DNA of 64,000 nt from Methylobacterium sp. CB376 (GCF_029714205.1 NZ_CP121648.1:4291001-4355000); one strand, 5' to 3'. Positions 48,956-58,050 are shown, numbered from the stretch's first letter. Notes: a model not told the origin generated them from the sequence alone. Numbers and translations are program-made.

Positions 48956-49741
48956 TCACCCTTCCGTCTCGCTGCGGCCGCGGATCGCCTGGACGGCGGC
49001 GAACAGCACCACCGTGATGGCGATGAGGATCGTCGCGGCGACGGCCGAGACCGGCGTGAACTCGACCCGGATGACCTCCCACATCTTCACCGGCAGGGTC
49101 TTGGCTTCGATCCCGGAGAGGAAGATCGACAGCACGACCTCGTCGAAGGAGGTGATAAAGGCGAAAGCGGCGGCACCGGCGAGGCCCGGGGCGATTAGCG
49201 GCAGCGTGACGGTGCGGAACACGCGCCAGGGCGCGGCACCGAGGCATTCGGCCGCCCGGGCGTAGTTCGGATCGAGGGCAGAGAGTGCCAGGCCGACATT
49301 GATGACCACGAAGGGCAGGGCGAGCAGCGTGTGGCCCAGCGCGAGCCCGAGGACCGTGCCGTGCAGCCCGAGCGGGCGCGCCACGGCGTACAGCGCGATG
49401 CTGATCATGATGACCGGCACGATCAGCGGCGAGAGCACGACCGCCATGATGGCGGCGCGCGGCCTGGGCGAGACCTGCTGCAGGCCGAGCGCCGCGAGCG
49501 TCCCGATCCCCAGGGAGAGCGCGCTCGCGAGCACGGCGACCCGGATGCTGGTCTCGAACGAGCTGAACCATTCCGGATCGGACCAGAACGCCTCGTACCA
49601 GCGGGTCGACCAGATCGCGGGCGGGATCTGGATGAACGACGCGCGGCTGAACGAAGCCGGCACGACCGCGGCGAGCGGCGAGACGAGGAAGGCCAGGGTC
49701 GCCGAGCCGACGGCGTAGACCAGGATGCGGGCCGCGCTCAT
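48956..49741 (-). CDS. ABC transporter permease, PotC-like (importer 2)
   Basis: Inner-membrane subunit, 261 residues, with EAA-loop ARAAECLGAAPWRVFRTVTL. The open frame reaches 50284 but the part above 49741 is a shadow. ATG 49741 overlaps the stop of the partner permease by four bases. Confidence 0.9.
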   Translation of the reverse strand: MSAARILVYAVGSATLAFLVSPLAAVVPASFSRASFIQIPPAIWSTRWYEAFWSDPEWFSSFETSIRVAVLASALSLGIGTLAALGLQQVSPRPRAAIMAVVLSPLIVPVIMISIALYAVARPLGLHGTVLGLALGHTLLALPFVVINVGLALSALDPNYARAAECLGAAPWRVFRTVTLPLIAPGLAGAAAFAFITSFDEVVLSIFLSGIEAKTLPVKMWEVIRVEFTPVSAVAATILIAITVVLFAAVQAIRGRSETEG

Positions 49742-50589
49742 CGGGCGGCCACCACGTTGACGAGGCCGACGAACCGGCTCGCCACGGCCATCAGCAGCAC
49801 GATCACGGCCAGGAGCCAGACCGAGGCCGCCGCCGCGAGCGGCCAGACCAGCCGCTCGGTGACGAACTGGTCGATCAGCATCGCGATGGTCATGTTGCCC
49901 GGCCCCCCGAGGATCGCGGGCGTGATGTAGAAGCCGAGGCCGAGCAGGAAGACGAGCGTGAAGCCCGCCATCACGCCCGGAAGCGTCAGGGGCAGGTAGA
50001 CGCGCCAGAAGGTCGTGATCGGGCGGGCGCCGAGCGCGTCGCTGGCGAGCAGGAGCCGCCCGTCGAAGGTCCGCATCGACGTCAGGATCGGCAGCAGCGC
50101 ATAGGGCAGGAGCACCTGGACCATGCCGATATGCACGCCGGCCGAGTTGAACAGCAGGCTCACCGGCGTGTCGACGAGGCCGGAGGCGAGCAGGAGCCGG
50201 TTGACCGGTCCGTTCCGCTCTAGGAGCAGGATCCACGAGAAGGTCCGGACGAGGACGCTGATCCAGAGCGGGAACAGCACGCACCAGAGGGCGAGGCTCC
50301 GCTTCCAGCCCCTCAGTTCCGAGACCATGTAGGCGGTCGGATAGGCGAGGAGCGTCGTCAGGGCCGCCACCGACAGCGCCAGCACCACCGTGTTGGCGAA
50401 CACCGCCCGGTAGACGGAGCTGCTCGCGATCTCGATGTAGGACGCGAAGGCGCCTTCCGGCGAGGAGAGCGAGAGTTCGATCAGCCTCAGCATCGGCAGC
50501 GCGAAGGCCAGGGCGACGAAGAGCACGAACGGCAGCAGCAGGGCCGCCGTCACCAAGCGTGCGCGCAGGGAATGCGGAGCGGACCTCAT
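49738..50589 (-). CDS. ABC transporter permease, PotB-like (importer 2)
   Basis: Inner-membrane subunit, 283 residues, about six helices. The EAA-like region (LASDALGARPITTFWRVYLP) and the conserved LGLGFYITPAILGG are present. It starts four bases inside the end of the dimethylglycine dehydrogenase-like gene, so the enzyme and its importer are translationally coupled. Confidence 0.9.
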   Translation of the reverse strand: MRSAPHSLRARLVTAALLLPFVLFVALAFALPMLRLIELSLSSPEGAFASYIEIASSSVYRAVFANTVVLALSVAALTTLLAYPTAYMVSELRGWKRSLALWCVLFPLWISVLVRTFSWILLLERNGPVNRLLLASGLVDTPVSLLFNSAGVHIGMVQVLLPYALLPILTSMRTFDGRLLLASDALGARPITTFWRVYLPLTLPGVMAGFTLVFLLGLGFYITPAILGGPGNMTIAMLIDQFVTERLVWPLAAAASVWLLAVIVLLMAVASRFVGLVNVVAAR

Positions 50590-53117
50590 GGCGTTTCGGA
50601 TCGCAGTTGCCGAGGCAGCGGCATCGATGGCGTGATGGCAGGTCCCCGGCCGAGTTCCGTCTCGGCTGGCAGATCCTGGATCCGCCGGTCCTCGGGATCG
50701 TAGAATGGCTCTAGGCTCAGGCGGGCCGGTACGCGCTCACCCGCCACGTCGACTTCGATGCGATGGGCTGCGAGGGCGTCGGCCGTGAGGGCTTGGCCGT
50801 TGGTCGCGACGTAGCCGAGGCCGAGCGCCCTGCCCACCGTATGCCCGAACATGCCCGAGGTGACACGGCCGATGATCCGGCCGTCCCGGAGAATCGGCTC
50901 GTTGTGGTAGAGCAGGTGGTCCGGGCTCTCGAGGGCGATGCCGACGAGGCGGCGAGAGGGGACGTGATCGCGCCGGCGCAGGAGTGCCTCGCGGCCGATG
51001 AAGCCGCCGTTCTTGTCCCACGCCACCGCGAAGGAGAGGCCGCTCTCGAGGGGGGTGTCCTCGTCGGTGATGTCGTGCCCCCAGTGGCGATACCCCTTCT
51101 CCATCCGCAGGGAGTTGAGGGCGTGGTAACCGGCGAGGCGCAGGCCGAGATCCCGGCCGGCTGCCATGAGGGCGTCGAACACGCCCTGGGCGAACTCGGT
51201 CGGGATGAAGAGCTCCCAGCCCAGTTCCCCGACATAGGTAATCCGGCTCGCCCGGACGCGTGCATAGGCGAGGTCAACGACCCGCGACGTCCCGAACGGA
51301 AAGGCCGCGTTGGAGAGATCGGCATCCGTCAGCAGTGAGAGGAGCTCGCGCGAGCGCGGGCCCATGATCCCAAGAACGGCCTGCGCGGAGGTGACGTCGA
51401 GGGCCGTGGCCCGCGCCTCCGCCGGTATGTTCCGCGTCAGCCACGCGAAATCCCGCGCCTGCGTCGCCGCCGCCGTCACGATCAGGAAGCGGGTCTCGCT
51501 CTCCCGGGTCACCGTGACGTCCGCCTCGATGCCGCCGCGCTCGTTCAGCCACGGGGTGTAGACGACTTGGCCGACCGGGATCGCGATGTCATTGGCGCAG
51601 ATCCGGTTGAGCGCCGCCTCGGCATCGGCGCCGTCGAGCACGAATTTGGCGAAGGAGGACAGGTCGAAGAGGCCGACCGCCTCGCGCGTCGCGCGATGCT
51701 CCGCGGCGGAGTGCGGGAACCAGTTCTGGCGCCCGAAGGTGTAGCGGTACTGCGCCGCCTCGCCCTCCGGCGCGAACCAGTTGGGACGCTCCCATCCCGC
51801 CGCCTCGCCGAAGCAGGCCCCCCTTTCCGCGAGGCGGTCGTGGAGGGTCGAGCGGCGCACGCCGCGCGCCGTCGTCGGCTGCCGGAAGGGCCAGTGCATG
51901 TCGTAGAGGAGGCCGAGCGACTCGACGGTCCGGTCCCGCAGGTAGCGGCGGTTGCGCTGGAACGGCAGGGTGCGCCGGATGTCCACGTCCCACAGGTCCA
52001 TCGGCGGGTGGCCGTCGATGATCCAATCCGACAGGACCTTGCCGGCTCCCCCCGCCGACTGGATGCCGATCGAATTGAAGCCGGCCGCCACGAAGAGGCC
52101 CCGGACCTCGGCCGTCTCGCCGAGGAGGTAGCGGTCGTCCGGCGTGAAGCTCTCCGGGCCGTTGAAGAACAGCTGGATGCCGGCCTCGCCGAGGGCCGGG
52201 ACGCGCCGGACCGCCGCCTCGAGCAGGGGCTCGATGTGCTCCAGGTCGTCGGGAAGCGAATCGAACGCGAAGCTCTCCGGGATCCCGTCCATGCCCCAGG
52301 GCTTGGCGACCGGCTCGAACCATCCGACGAGGAGCTTGCCGGCGTCCTCTTTGATGTAGGTGCAGTTGTCGGCATCGCGCAGGACCGGCAGGTGGGGCGG
52401 CAGGCCGGGCATGGGCTCGGTCACGACGTAGAAGTGCTCGGCGGCGTGCAGCGGCACCGTCGCGCCGGCGCGGGCCCCGAGGTCGTGCGCCCACATGCCC
52501 GCGCAGTTCACGACGGCCTCGGCGCGGATGTCGCCCAAAGCCGTCCGCACGCCCACCGCGCGGCCGCCCTCCACCACGATCTCGTCCACGGCCAGGTTCT
52601 CGAAGATCCGCGCGCCGCGCATCCGGGCGCCCTTTGCAAGGGCCTGCGTGGTGTCGATCGGGTTCGTCTGCCCGTCCCGCGGCAGGTGGACGGCGCCGAC
52701 GAGGTCGTCGGCCGCCATGAGCGGCCAGAGCGCCCGCGCCTCGTCGGAAGTGAGCACGTTGACCTCCAGCCCGAAGCAGCGGGCCATGGCGGCGCCGCGC
52801 CGGAGCTCCTCCATGCGCTCGGCGTTCGTGGCGAGGCCGAGCGAGCCGATCTGGAGAAAGCCGGTGGCCTGTCCGGTCTGGGCTTCGAGCGTGGCGTAGA
52901 GTTCGGTCGTGTACTGCGCCAGCCGGGTGAGGTTGTGGGTGGCCCGAAGCTGTCCGACGAGGCCGGCCGCGTGCCACGTGGTGCCGGAGGTGAGCTGCTT
53001 GCGTTCGAGCAGCACGACGTCGGTGCAGCCCCGCAGGGTCAGATGGTAGGCGACGCTGCATCCGACGATGCCGCCGCCGACGATCACCACCTGCGCGCGT
53101 TCGGGAAGAGAAGCCAC
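50586..53117 (-). CDS. Dimethylglycine/sarcosine dehydrogenase-like FAD enzyme with GcvT (aminomethyl) domain
   Basis: An 843-residue oxidative demethylase. The FAD domain starts VVIVGGGIVGCSVAYHLTLR and has the KQLTSGTTWHAAGLVGQLR motif, in which a histidine covalently binds FAD in this family. A C-terminal folate-binding GcvT half runs from about residue 420, with FDLSSFAKFVLDG, SRITYVGELGWELFIPTEFA and FIGREALLRRR. Family members oxidise dimethylglycine or sarcosine and pass the methyl carbon to tetrahydrofolate. The frame is open to 53303; GTG 53117 is preferred. It heads the importer-2/demethylase operon (53117 to 44797). Confidence 0.88.
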   Translation of the reverse strand: MASLPERAQVVIVGGGIVGCSVAYHLTLRGCTDVVLLERKQLTSGTTWHAAGLVGQLRATHNLTRLAQYTTELYATLEAQTGQATGFLQIGSLGLATNAERMEELRRGAAMARCFGLEVNVLTSDEARALWPLMAADDLVGAVHLPRDGQTNPIDTTQALAKGARMRGARIFENLAVDEIVVEGGRAVGVRTALGDIRAEAVVNCAGMWAHDLGARAGATVPLHAAEHFYVVTEPMPGLPPHLPVLRDADNCTYIKEDAGKLLVGWFEPVAKPWGMDGIPESFAFDSLPDDLEHIEPLLEAAVRRVPALGEAGIQLFFNGPESFTPDDRYLLGETAEVRGLFVAAGFNSIGIQSAGGAGKVLSDWIIDGHPPMDLWDVDIRRTLPFQRNRRYLRDRTVESLGLLYDMHWPFRQPTTARGVRRSTLHDRLAERGACFGEAAGWERPNWFAPEGEAAQYRYTFGRQNWFPHSAAEHRATREAVGLFDLSSFAKFVLDGADAEAALNRICANDIAIPVGQVVYTPWLNERGGIEADVTVTRESETRFLIVTAAATQARDFAWLTRNIPAEARATALDVTSAQAVLGIMGPRSRELLSLLTDADLSNAAFPFGTSRVVDLAYARVRASRITYVGELGWELFIPTEFAQGVFDALMAAGRDLGLRLAGYHALNSLRMEKGYRHWGHDITDEDTPLESGLSFAVAWDKNGGFIGREALLRRRDHVPSRRLVGIALESPDHLLYHNEPILRDGRIIGRVTSGMFGHTVGRALGLGYVATNGQALTADALAAHRIEVDVAGERVPARLSLEPFYDPEDRRIQDLPAETELGRGPAITPSMPLPRQLRSETP

Positions 53118-53434
53118 TCGCTTGCCTTTCGTCAGTCTGCGCAGGGCCGGCCTCGCTTCGGCGGCCGGCTCGTCGTGTTCGAGGTCGATCGCACGGCCGA
53201 CGCGGCCTGCCGCGCAACCGGTTGGAACGACGGCCGTGGAACGCGAATCCGCCATCCGTGAAAAAATGAACATACTTTTTTTCATATGTGAAGCGGATTT
53301 CATGAGGCACGCGGTCTCCGCCTGAAGCAGAATGAGCCGCCGGCCCCTGCATGCGGCTCGGGCGACCGGCGGACCGCGTTGGTCCGCCCCCGAACTTCGC
53401 TTAGAAGCCCCGAGAGGTTCGAACGACCGTCCCC
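53118..53434. promoter_or_regulatory. Divergent promoter/operator region with AT-rich core
   Basis: Between the dimethylglycine dehydrogenase-like operon (minus) and the XRE-cupin regulator gene (plus). An AT-rich island at about 53258-53295 stands out in GC-rich DNA and includes the dyad TTCA-N4-TGAA at 53281-53292 and further TGAA/TTCA boxes. This is a plausible operator for the adjacent regulator; the site is inferred from pattern only. Confidence 0.5.
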
Positions 53435-54085
53435 ATGCCTTCAGCCCGTTCCTCCCGCCCGAGACCCGAGCCGGCCGACATGCCGCGCGACGAGGTGGAC
53501 GCCGCCTCTCCCGCGGCTGCCGGCAACGAGCAGGAGCTCCTGCTCGGCGAGCAGATCCGCGCCCTGCGGAAGATCAAGGGCCTGACCCTGCAGCAGATCG
53601 CCGGCGAGATCGGTGTGTCGATCGGGTATCTCAGCCAGATCGAGCGCAACCGCTCGAAACTGCCGATCGGCGTCCTCAAGCGCATTGCGACGATCCTGGG
53701 GGTCCAGCTGAGCTGGTTCTTTCAGCCGCAGACCCTCGGCCCGCCCGAGGAGCAGGATTTCATCGTGCGGGCCGGCCGCCGCCGCAGGATGTCGTTCACG
53801 GGCACGGGCATCGCGGAGGAACTGCTCTCGCCGAACCTGAACGGTCCGCTGGAAGTGCTGCTCAGCACGATCGCTCCCGGCTCCGACAGCGATTTCTACA
53901 GCCACGACGGCATGGAGGCCGGGCTGGTGCTCGCAGGCACGCTCGACCTGTGGATCGGGGACAGGACGTTCCGCCTCGAGGTCGGCGACAGCTTCTCCTT
54001 CAGCAGTAGGGAGCGGCATCGCTGCGCCAACCCTGGCGAGATCGAGACCAAGGTGGTCTGGATCATCACGCCACCGCACTATTGA
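53435..54085 (+). CDS. XRE-cupin transcriptional regulator (PuuR-like)
   Basis: A 216-residue regulator with an N-terminal Cro/CI-type HTH (QIRALRKIKGLTLQQIAGEI, then IGYLSQIERNRSK) and a C-terminal cupin fold (SHDGMEAGLVLAGTLDLWIG to SRERHRCANPGE). PuuR-type proteins bind polyamines or related amines in the cupin and repress catabolic operons. It is divergent from the dimethylglycine dehydrogenase-like operon, its likely target. A start at the second Met (about residue 16) is possible. Confidence 0.88.
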   Translation: MPSARSSRPRPEPADMPRDEVDAASPAAAGNEQELLLGEQIRALRKIKGLTLQQIAGEIGVSIGYLSQIERNRSKLPIGVLKRIATILGVQLSWFFQPQTLGPPEEQDFIVRAGRRRRMSFTGTGIAEELLSPNLNGPLEVLLSTIAPGSDSDFYSHDGMEAGLVLAGTLDLWIGDRTFRLEVGDSFSFSSRERHRCANPGEIETKVVWIITPPHY

Positions 54086-54141
54086 TCCGTGCGGCCGAGC
54101 GCGGCCCGCTGGGCAAGCGCCCGGCGCGGCCGCGTGGGGTC

Positions 54142-55479
54142 TCAGGCCGCGCGCCCGAGCGCGTCCGCCAGCATCGACACCATGTCATCGACGTGCCGGC
54201 GCTCGGCGATGAGCGGCGGCGAGAGGGCAATGATGTCCCCGGTGACCCGGATCAGCAGGCCCTTCTCGAAACAGTCGACGAAGGCGTCGTAGGCGCGGGC
54301 TCCGGGCGCGCCCGCCCGGGGCGCGAGTTCGATGCCGGCGATCAGCCCGATCGTGCGGACGTCGATGACGTTGCGCGCGGCACGCAGGCCGTGCATGGCC
54401 TCGTGCCAGAATTCCTGCAGTTCCGCCACCCGGGTCAGCAGGCCCTCCTCCTCGTAGACGTCGAGGGTGGCCAGGCCCGCCGCGCAGCCGGCCGGGTGGC
54501 CCGAATAGGTGTAGCCGTGAAACAGCTCGATCGCGTCCTGGGGGCCGCGCATCAGGGCATCGTGCACGGCCCGGCTGGCGAAGACCGCGCCCATCGGGAC
54601 CGTGCCGTTGGTCAGGCCCTTGGCGGCGGTCACGAGGTCGGGGGTGACGCCAAAGAAGTCCGTCGCGAAGGGGGCGCCGAGCCGCCCGAAGCCCGTGATC
54701 ACCTCGTCGAAGATCAGCAGGACGCCGTGGCGGGTCGCGATGTCGCGCAGGCGCTCGAGGTAGCCCTTCGGAGGCACCAGGACGCCGGTGGAGCCTGCCA
54801 CCGGCTCGACGATCACGGCCGCGATCGTCTCGGCCCCGTGCAGCGCCACCATGCGCTCGAGGTCGTCGGCGAGTTCGGCGCCGTGCTCGGGCTGGCCCTT
54901 GACGAAGGCGTTGCGGGCGAGGTCGTGCGTGTGGCGCAGATGGTCGGCGCCCGGCAGGAGCGGGAACATCCGGCGGTTGCTGACGAGCCCCCCGACCGAG
55001 ATGCCGCCGAAGCCAACGCCGTGATAGCCGCGCTCGCGTCCGATCAGCCGCGTGCGCGTGCCCTGGCCGACGGCACGCTGGTAGGCCAGCGCGATCTTCA
55101 GCGCCGTGTCGACGGATTCGGAGCCGGAGCCGGTGAAGAAGACCCGATCCAGGCGGCTCCCGTCCGGCCCGGGAGCGATCGCGGCCAAGCGCTCGGCGAA
55201 GTCGAAGGCGATCGGATGGCCCATCTGGAACGAGGGCGCGTAGTCGAGGGTGGAGAGCTGATGCGCCACCGCCTCGACGATGCGCCGTCGGCCGTGGCCG
55301 GCATTGACGCACCACAGGCCGGCGGTGCCGTCGAGGACCGTTCGGCCGTCGTCGGCGGTGTAGTGCATGCCCTCGGCCGCGACGAGCAGCCGGGGCGCCG
55401 CCTTGAATTGGCGGTTGGCCGTGAAGGGCATCCAGTAGGCGTCGAGGCGCGGGCGGTTGGCCCGCAGCGGGGTGGTCAT
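54142..55479 (-). CDS. Omega-amino-acid:pyruvate aminotransferase (class III)
   Basis: PLP-dependent transaminase, 445 residues. LDAYWMPFTANRQFKAAPRL, LDGTAGLWCVNAGHGRRRI, GYHGVGFGGISVGG, LIFDEVITGFGRLG and the PLP lysine in TAAKGLTNG match the omega-amino-acid:pyruvate group closely. These enzymes take beta-alanine, putrescine, GABA-like or similar primary amines to aldehydes. The frame opens at 55587; ATG 55479 follows GGAGAG and fits the family start. It could feed aminoaldehydes to the PuuC-like dehydrogenase at 42023. It converges with the gene at 53435-54085 and is divergent from the regulator at 55625. Confidence 0.9.
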   Translation of the reverse strand: MTTPLRANRPRLDAYWMPFTANRQFKAAPRLLVAAEGMHYTADDGRTVLDGTAGLWCVNAGHGRRRIVEAVAHQLSTLDYAPSFQMGHPIAFDFAERLAAIAPGPDGSRLDRVFFTGSGSESVDTALKIALAYQRAVGQGTRTRLIGRERGYHGVGFGGISVGGLVSNRRMFPLLPGADHLRHTHDLARNAFVKGQPEHGAELADDLERMVALHGAETIAAVIVEPVAGSTGVLVPPKGYLERLRDIATRHGVLLIFDEVITGFGRLGAPFATDFFGVTPDLVTAAKGLTNGTVPMGAVFASRAVHDALMRGPQDAIELFHGYTYSGHPAGCAAGLATLDVYEEEGLLTRVAELQEFWHEAMHGLRAARNVIDVRTIGLIAGIELAPRAGAPGARAYDAFVDCFEKGLLIRVTGDIIALSPPLIAERRHVDDMVSMLADALGRAA

Positions 55480-55624
55480 GGCACGCTCTCCACAATGGGA
55501 CAGGGGCAGACACACCGTTCTGGCGAGGCCAACAAGTCCTTTTCTGCCCGCGTTTAACCCTTTGACAGAGCACATGCGGCGCATCAATGTTGGGGAATAG
55601 GCATCAACCCGAACAGGGGCCCTG

Positions 55625-56176
55625 GTGACGAACGACGAGGTGGGGGCGCGGCTGCGCTACGTGCGAACCCTGCATGGCCTGTCGCAGCGGGCGCTCGCCC
55701 GGAAGGCGGGCATCGTGAACTCGACGATCTCGCTGATCGAGTCGGGGCAGACGAACCCCTCGGTGGGGGCGCTCAAGCGCATCCTCGACGCCGTGCCAAT
55801 CGGCCTCGCGGAGTTCTTCTCGCTCGAGCCCGCGCGCACCGAGAAGGCGTTCTACGCCGCCGAGGACTTGGTCGAGATCGGGAAGGGGCGGATCTCCTAC
55901 CGGCAGGTCGGCGAGACCCTGATCGGGCGCGCGCTCCAGATCCTGAAAGAACGCTACGAGCCGGGGTCGGACACGGGGCGGGTGCCGCTCGTCCACGACG
56001 GCGAGGAGGGTGGGCTCGTCCTGTCGGGCCGGCTGGAGGTCACGGTGGACGATGAGCGCAAGGTGCTGGGGCCGGGCGACGCCTACTACTTCGCGAGTCG
56101 TCGCCCGCACCGATTCCGCTGTGTGGGCCCTCTGCCGTGCGAGGTCGTCAGCGCCTGCACCCCGCCGACGTTCTGA
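55625..56176 (+). CDS. XRE-cupin transcriptional regulator (PuuR-like), second copy
   Basis: A 183-residue regulator starting at GTG 55625. HTH LSQRALARKAGIVNSTISLI is followed by ESGQTNPSVGALKRIL; the C-terminal cupin includes LVHDGEEGGLVLSGRLEVTV and ASRRPHRFRCVG, the usual PuuR ending. Divergent from the aminotransferase, with 145 bases between the starts, so it probably controls that gene. It shares family and domain order with the regulator at 53435 but is clearly a different sequence. Confidence 0.88.
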   Translation: MTNDEVGARLRYVRTLHGLSQRALARKAGIVNSTISLIESGQTNPSVGALKRILDAVPIGLAEFFSLEPARTEKAFYAAEDLVEIGKGRISYRQVGETLIGRALQILKERYEPGSDTGRVPLVHDGEEGGLVLSGRLEVTVDDERKVLGPGDAYYFASRRPHRFRCVGPLPCEVVSACTPPTF

Positions 56177-56319
56177 CCCTTGGTTGAGCCGCCCTGATTT
56201 GCTTGAAGCCATTTGGCTCGTCCCGGCAGATGAGGATACCATGGCGGAAGGCCGAGTGTCCGGACAGGGCTCAGGACCGGCCATTCCCGACGTGCGCCGC
56301 CAGAGACCGCTTTGGGTTC

Positions 56320-56488
56320 AGGCTGTGTGAAAACTCAGGCGCATTCCGGAATTGTAGAACAATCTTCTAAGCGGCAGACATGCGCGTCCACCGGATGGCC
56401 ATTCCGATGTCGTCAGAATGCCCGTTTCGATGCTGCCAGGGTGCTCACGAGAAGATCCTTCTAACCCCGCTGTGTTTTCACACACCCT
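56320..56488. mobile_element. MITE-like element with about 20-base inverted repeats
   Basis: The left end AGGCTGTGTGAAAACTCAG (56320-56338) pairs with the right end (about 56467-56488), whose complement begins AGGGTGTGTGAAAACACAG. The two ends match at most positions, with TGTGTGAAAAC perfect. The interior (about 130 bases) has no gene. The size and termini fit a non-autonomous derivative of an IS element; TGTGTGAAAAC-type ends are common in transposons, but no transposase here can be tied to it. Confidence 0.65.
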
Positions 56489-56562
56489 AGGTCACGAGCT
56501 TCCGTTGATTAGACACCAGGCAAGTTGGCAGCAGCCAGCATGCGGCCAGTGAACGGCTAGGT

Positions 56563-57069
56563 TCAATGGCAGGGGCCCGCTCCGTGCCGCGTGAAGAAGG
56601 CACACTCAAGCGAATCAGCATCAGTCGGATATCCACCAGCAGGGGCGAGATCCTCGCCCCACTCAGTACCGTCTCCCGCTGTCTGCGCTTCGCGATGAGC
56701 CCGCTCCTTCTTCCCGAGCTTCGCGGGCTTCGGCTCGGCTGCGAGACGTTTCTCCGCTTCGATGGCAGTCATGCGCGCCAGCAGCCACTGGATGGCCTGC
56801 CAGTTGCCCGCTCGCGCCTTCGCCCACACCAATCCGATCAGCTCGGCGCGTAGCCGCGCGGAGCCGCGCAGCAGTTGGTCACGGTATTCCCGCTGCAGTT
56901 GGGTATACGTGATGCTGAGCGCTCGCGCGATGACCTTGGGAGCCTCGCCGAGCGCCGCCATTTCCTCAACCATGTCGTCCGGTGCGGCACAGGACACTGG
57001 CAGTGGGCCCGGCTTGCGCCCCGCACCTGGCCTTGCACCACCGCGGCCGATTCCCAATGACTTCGTCAT
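56563..57069 (-). CDS. Small basic DNA-binding-like protein of prophage/island type
   Basis: A 168-residue product starting MTKSLGIGRGGARPGAGRKP, a glycine/arginine N-terminus common in phage small-terminase-like and island proteins. A predicted HTH-like stretch (APKVIARALSITYTQLQREY) follows, and then an acidic, charged tail. I do not recognise a specific function. Marks the beginning of the accessory region. Confidence 0.6.
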   Translation of the reverse strand: MTKSLGIGRGGARPGAGRKPGPLPVSCAAPDDMVEEMAALGEAPKVIARALSITYTQLQREYRDQLLRGSARLRAELIGLVWAKARAGNWQAIQWLLARMTAIEAEKRLAAEPKPAKLGKKERAHREAQTAGDGTEWGEDLAPAGGYPTDADSLECAFFTRHGAGPCH

Positions 57070-57184
57070 GTTGCGTCCCTTTGATTTAATTCACATGCTG
57101 GAAAAAAGATCTGCGAATGAGACCCGATGCGGTATTTTGCCCTTGTAACTCTAAACTTTCGAGCCCCCCCTGGGGCACACCTCG

Positions 57185-57448
57185 TTGAATACGGTTGGGA
57201 GCATGCTGACATCTGGACCAGAGAGGATGAGGAGGAGAGCCATAGCAGACGCCAATCACAGCCGGCCTGTTGGTGATCCGGAGGTCGTGCTTCTGGACGA
57301 TCCGGGTACGCGAGCGTTCTGGGCCCGGCGCTTCCAGGAGCCTGCCAAGAAGATCGAGCAGGCAGTCGAGGATGTCGGAAACGATCCGGCTCGCGTGGCC
57401 CAGTACCTCGGGAAGCCCTGGCCGTACGAGAAGAGCGGCATCGTCTGA
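57185..57448 (+). CDS. DUF3606-like small protein
   Basis: An 87-residue product whose C-terminal half (TRAFWARRFQEPAKKIEQAV, then EDVGNDPARVAQYLGK) resembles the DUF3606 family, small proteins of unknown function frequent in Hyphomicrobiales. Alternative Met starts at residues 8 and 15 would give a more typical length. No operon partners on this strand. Confidence 0.55.
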   Translation: MNTVGSMLTSGPERMRRRAIADANHSRPVGDPEVVLLDDPGTRAFWARRFQEPAKKIEQAVEDVGNDPARVAQYLGKPWPYEKSGIV

Positions 57449-57489
57449 CACGCGCCGAGTAGGCCCATGGCAAGTGGCGTGGCTCACCA

Positions 57490-57960
57490 TCAGGAGGCTG
57501 GCCCCGGCCTCGCGGCTTCCTGCTGCCGACGCTTCTGCTCGGCCCACTCGCGATCGCGGCGTGCCTGCTCCTCTCGAATCGGTGCCCAGTATGCCTCCTG
57601 CTCGGCGATGATCCTGGCGTCCTCTCGCTGTTGCCGTGTGGCTCTACGCTTGAGGTGCTCGGCGTACTTGGCCCTTTGCCGAAGCAGCTCTTCGACGGTG
57701 ATGGGCTCGACCACAGGCTTGGAAGGTGCTGGACGCGTTCGCTGTGCGCGAGGTGGGCCGCTGGGATGGCTCGGTGACGGCTTAGGCGAGGCGCCACCGA
57801 CGATCTTGACCGCCTCGTCGAGCCTGAGGCCGGCAGACCTGGCAACGCGCTCGGCAGCGGCCCGAGCAGCCGCGCGCTCGCCGGCAGTGGCACCACGTTC
57901 GGCCAGAGCAATGCACTTCGCGAGGCGGTCGCGATCCAGGGATGTCGGTGAGTCCGTCAT
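57490..57960 (-). CDS. Hypothetical protein with DUF2786-like N-terminus
   Basis: The frame opens at 58014, but Met 57960 is preferred, giving 156 residues. The N-terminal LAKCIALAERGATAGERAAA resembles the helical start of DUF2786 proteins. The rest is proline-rich and then a charged coiled-coil-like segment (ELLRQRAKYAEHLKRRATRQ). Function unknown; typical of mobile-island cargo. Confidence 0.5.
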   Translation of the reverse strand: MTDSPTSLDRDRLAKCIALAERGATAGERAAARAAAERVARSAGLRLDEAVKIVGGASPKPSPSHPSGPPRAQRTRPAPSKPVVEPITVEELLRQRAKYAEHLKRRATRQQREDARIIAEQEAYWAPIREEQARRDREWAEQKRRQQEAARPGPAS

Positions 57961-58050
57961 CGGGTCTTTTCTCGGGCTGGCAGATGGAGAAACGCGAAGC
58001 CGCCCCTCGTTCACGGAGGCTGGCAGTTAAAAAGCGATCGTAATGGTGAT

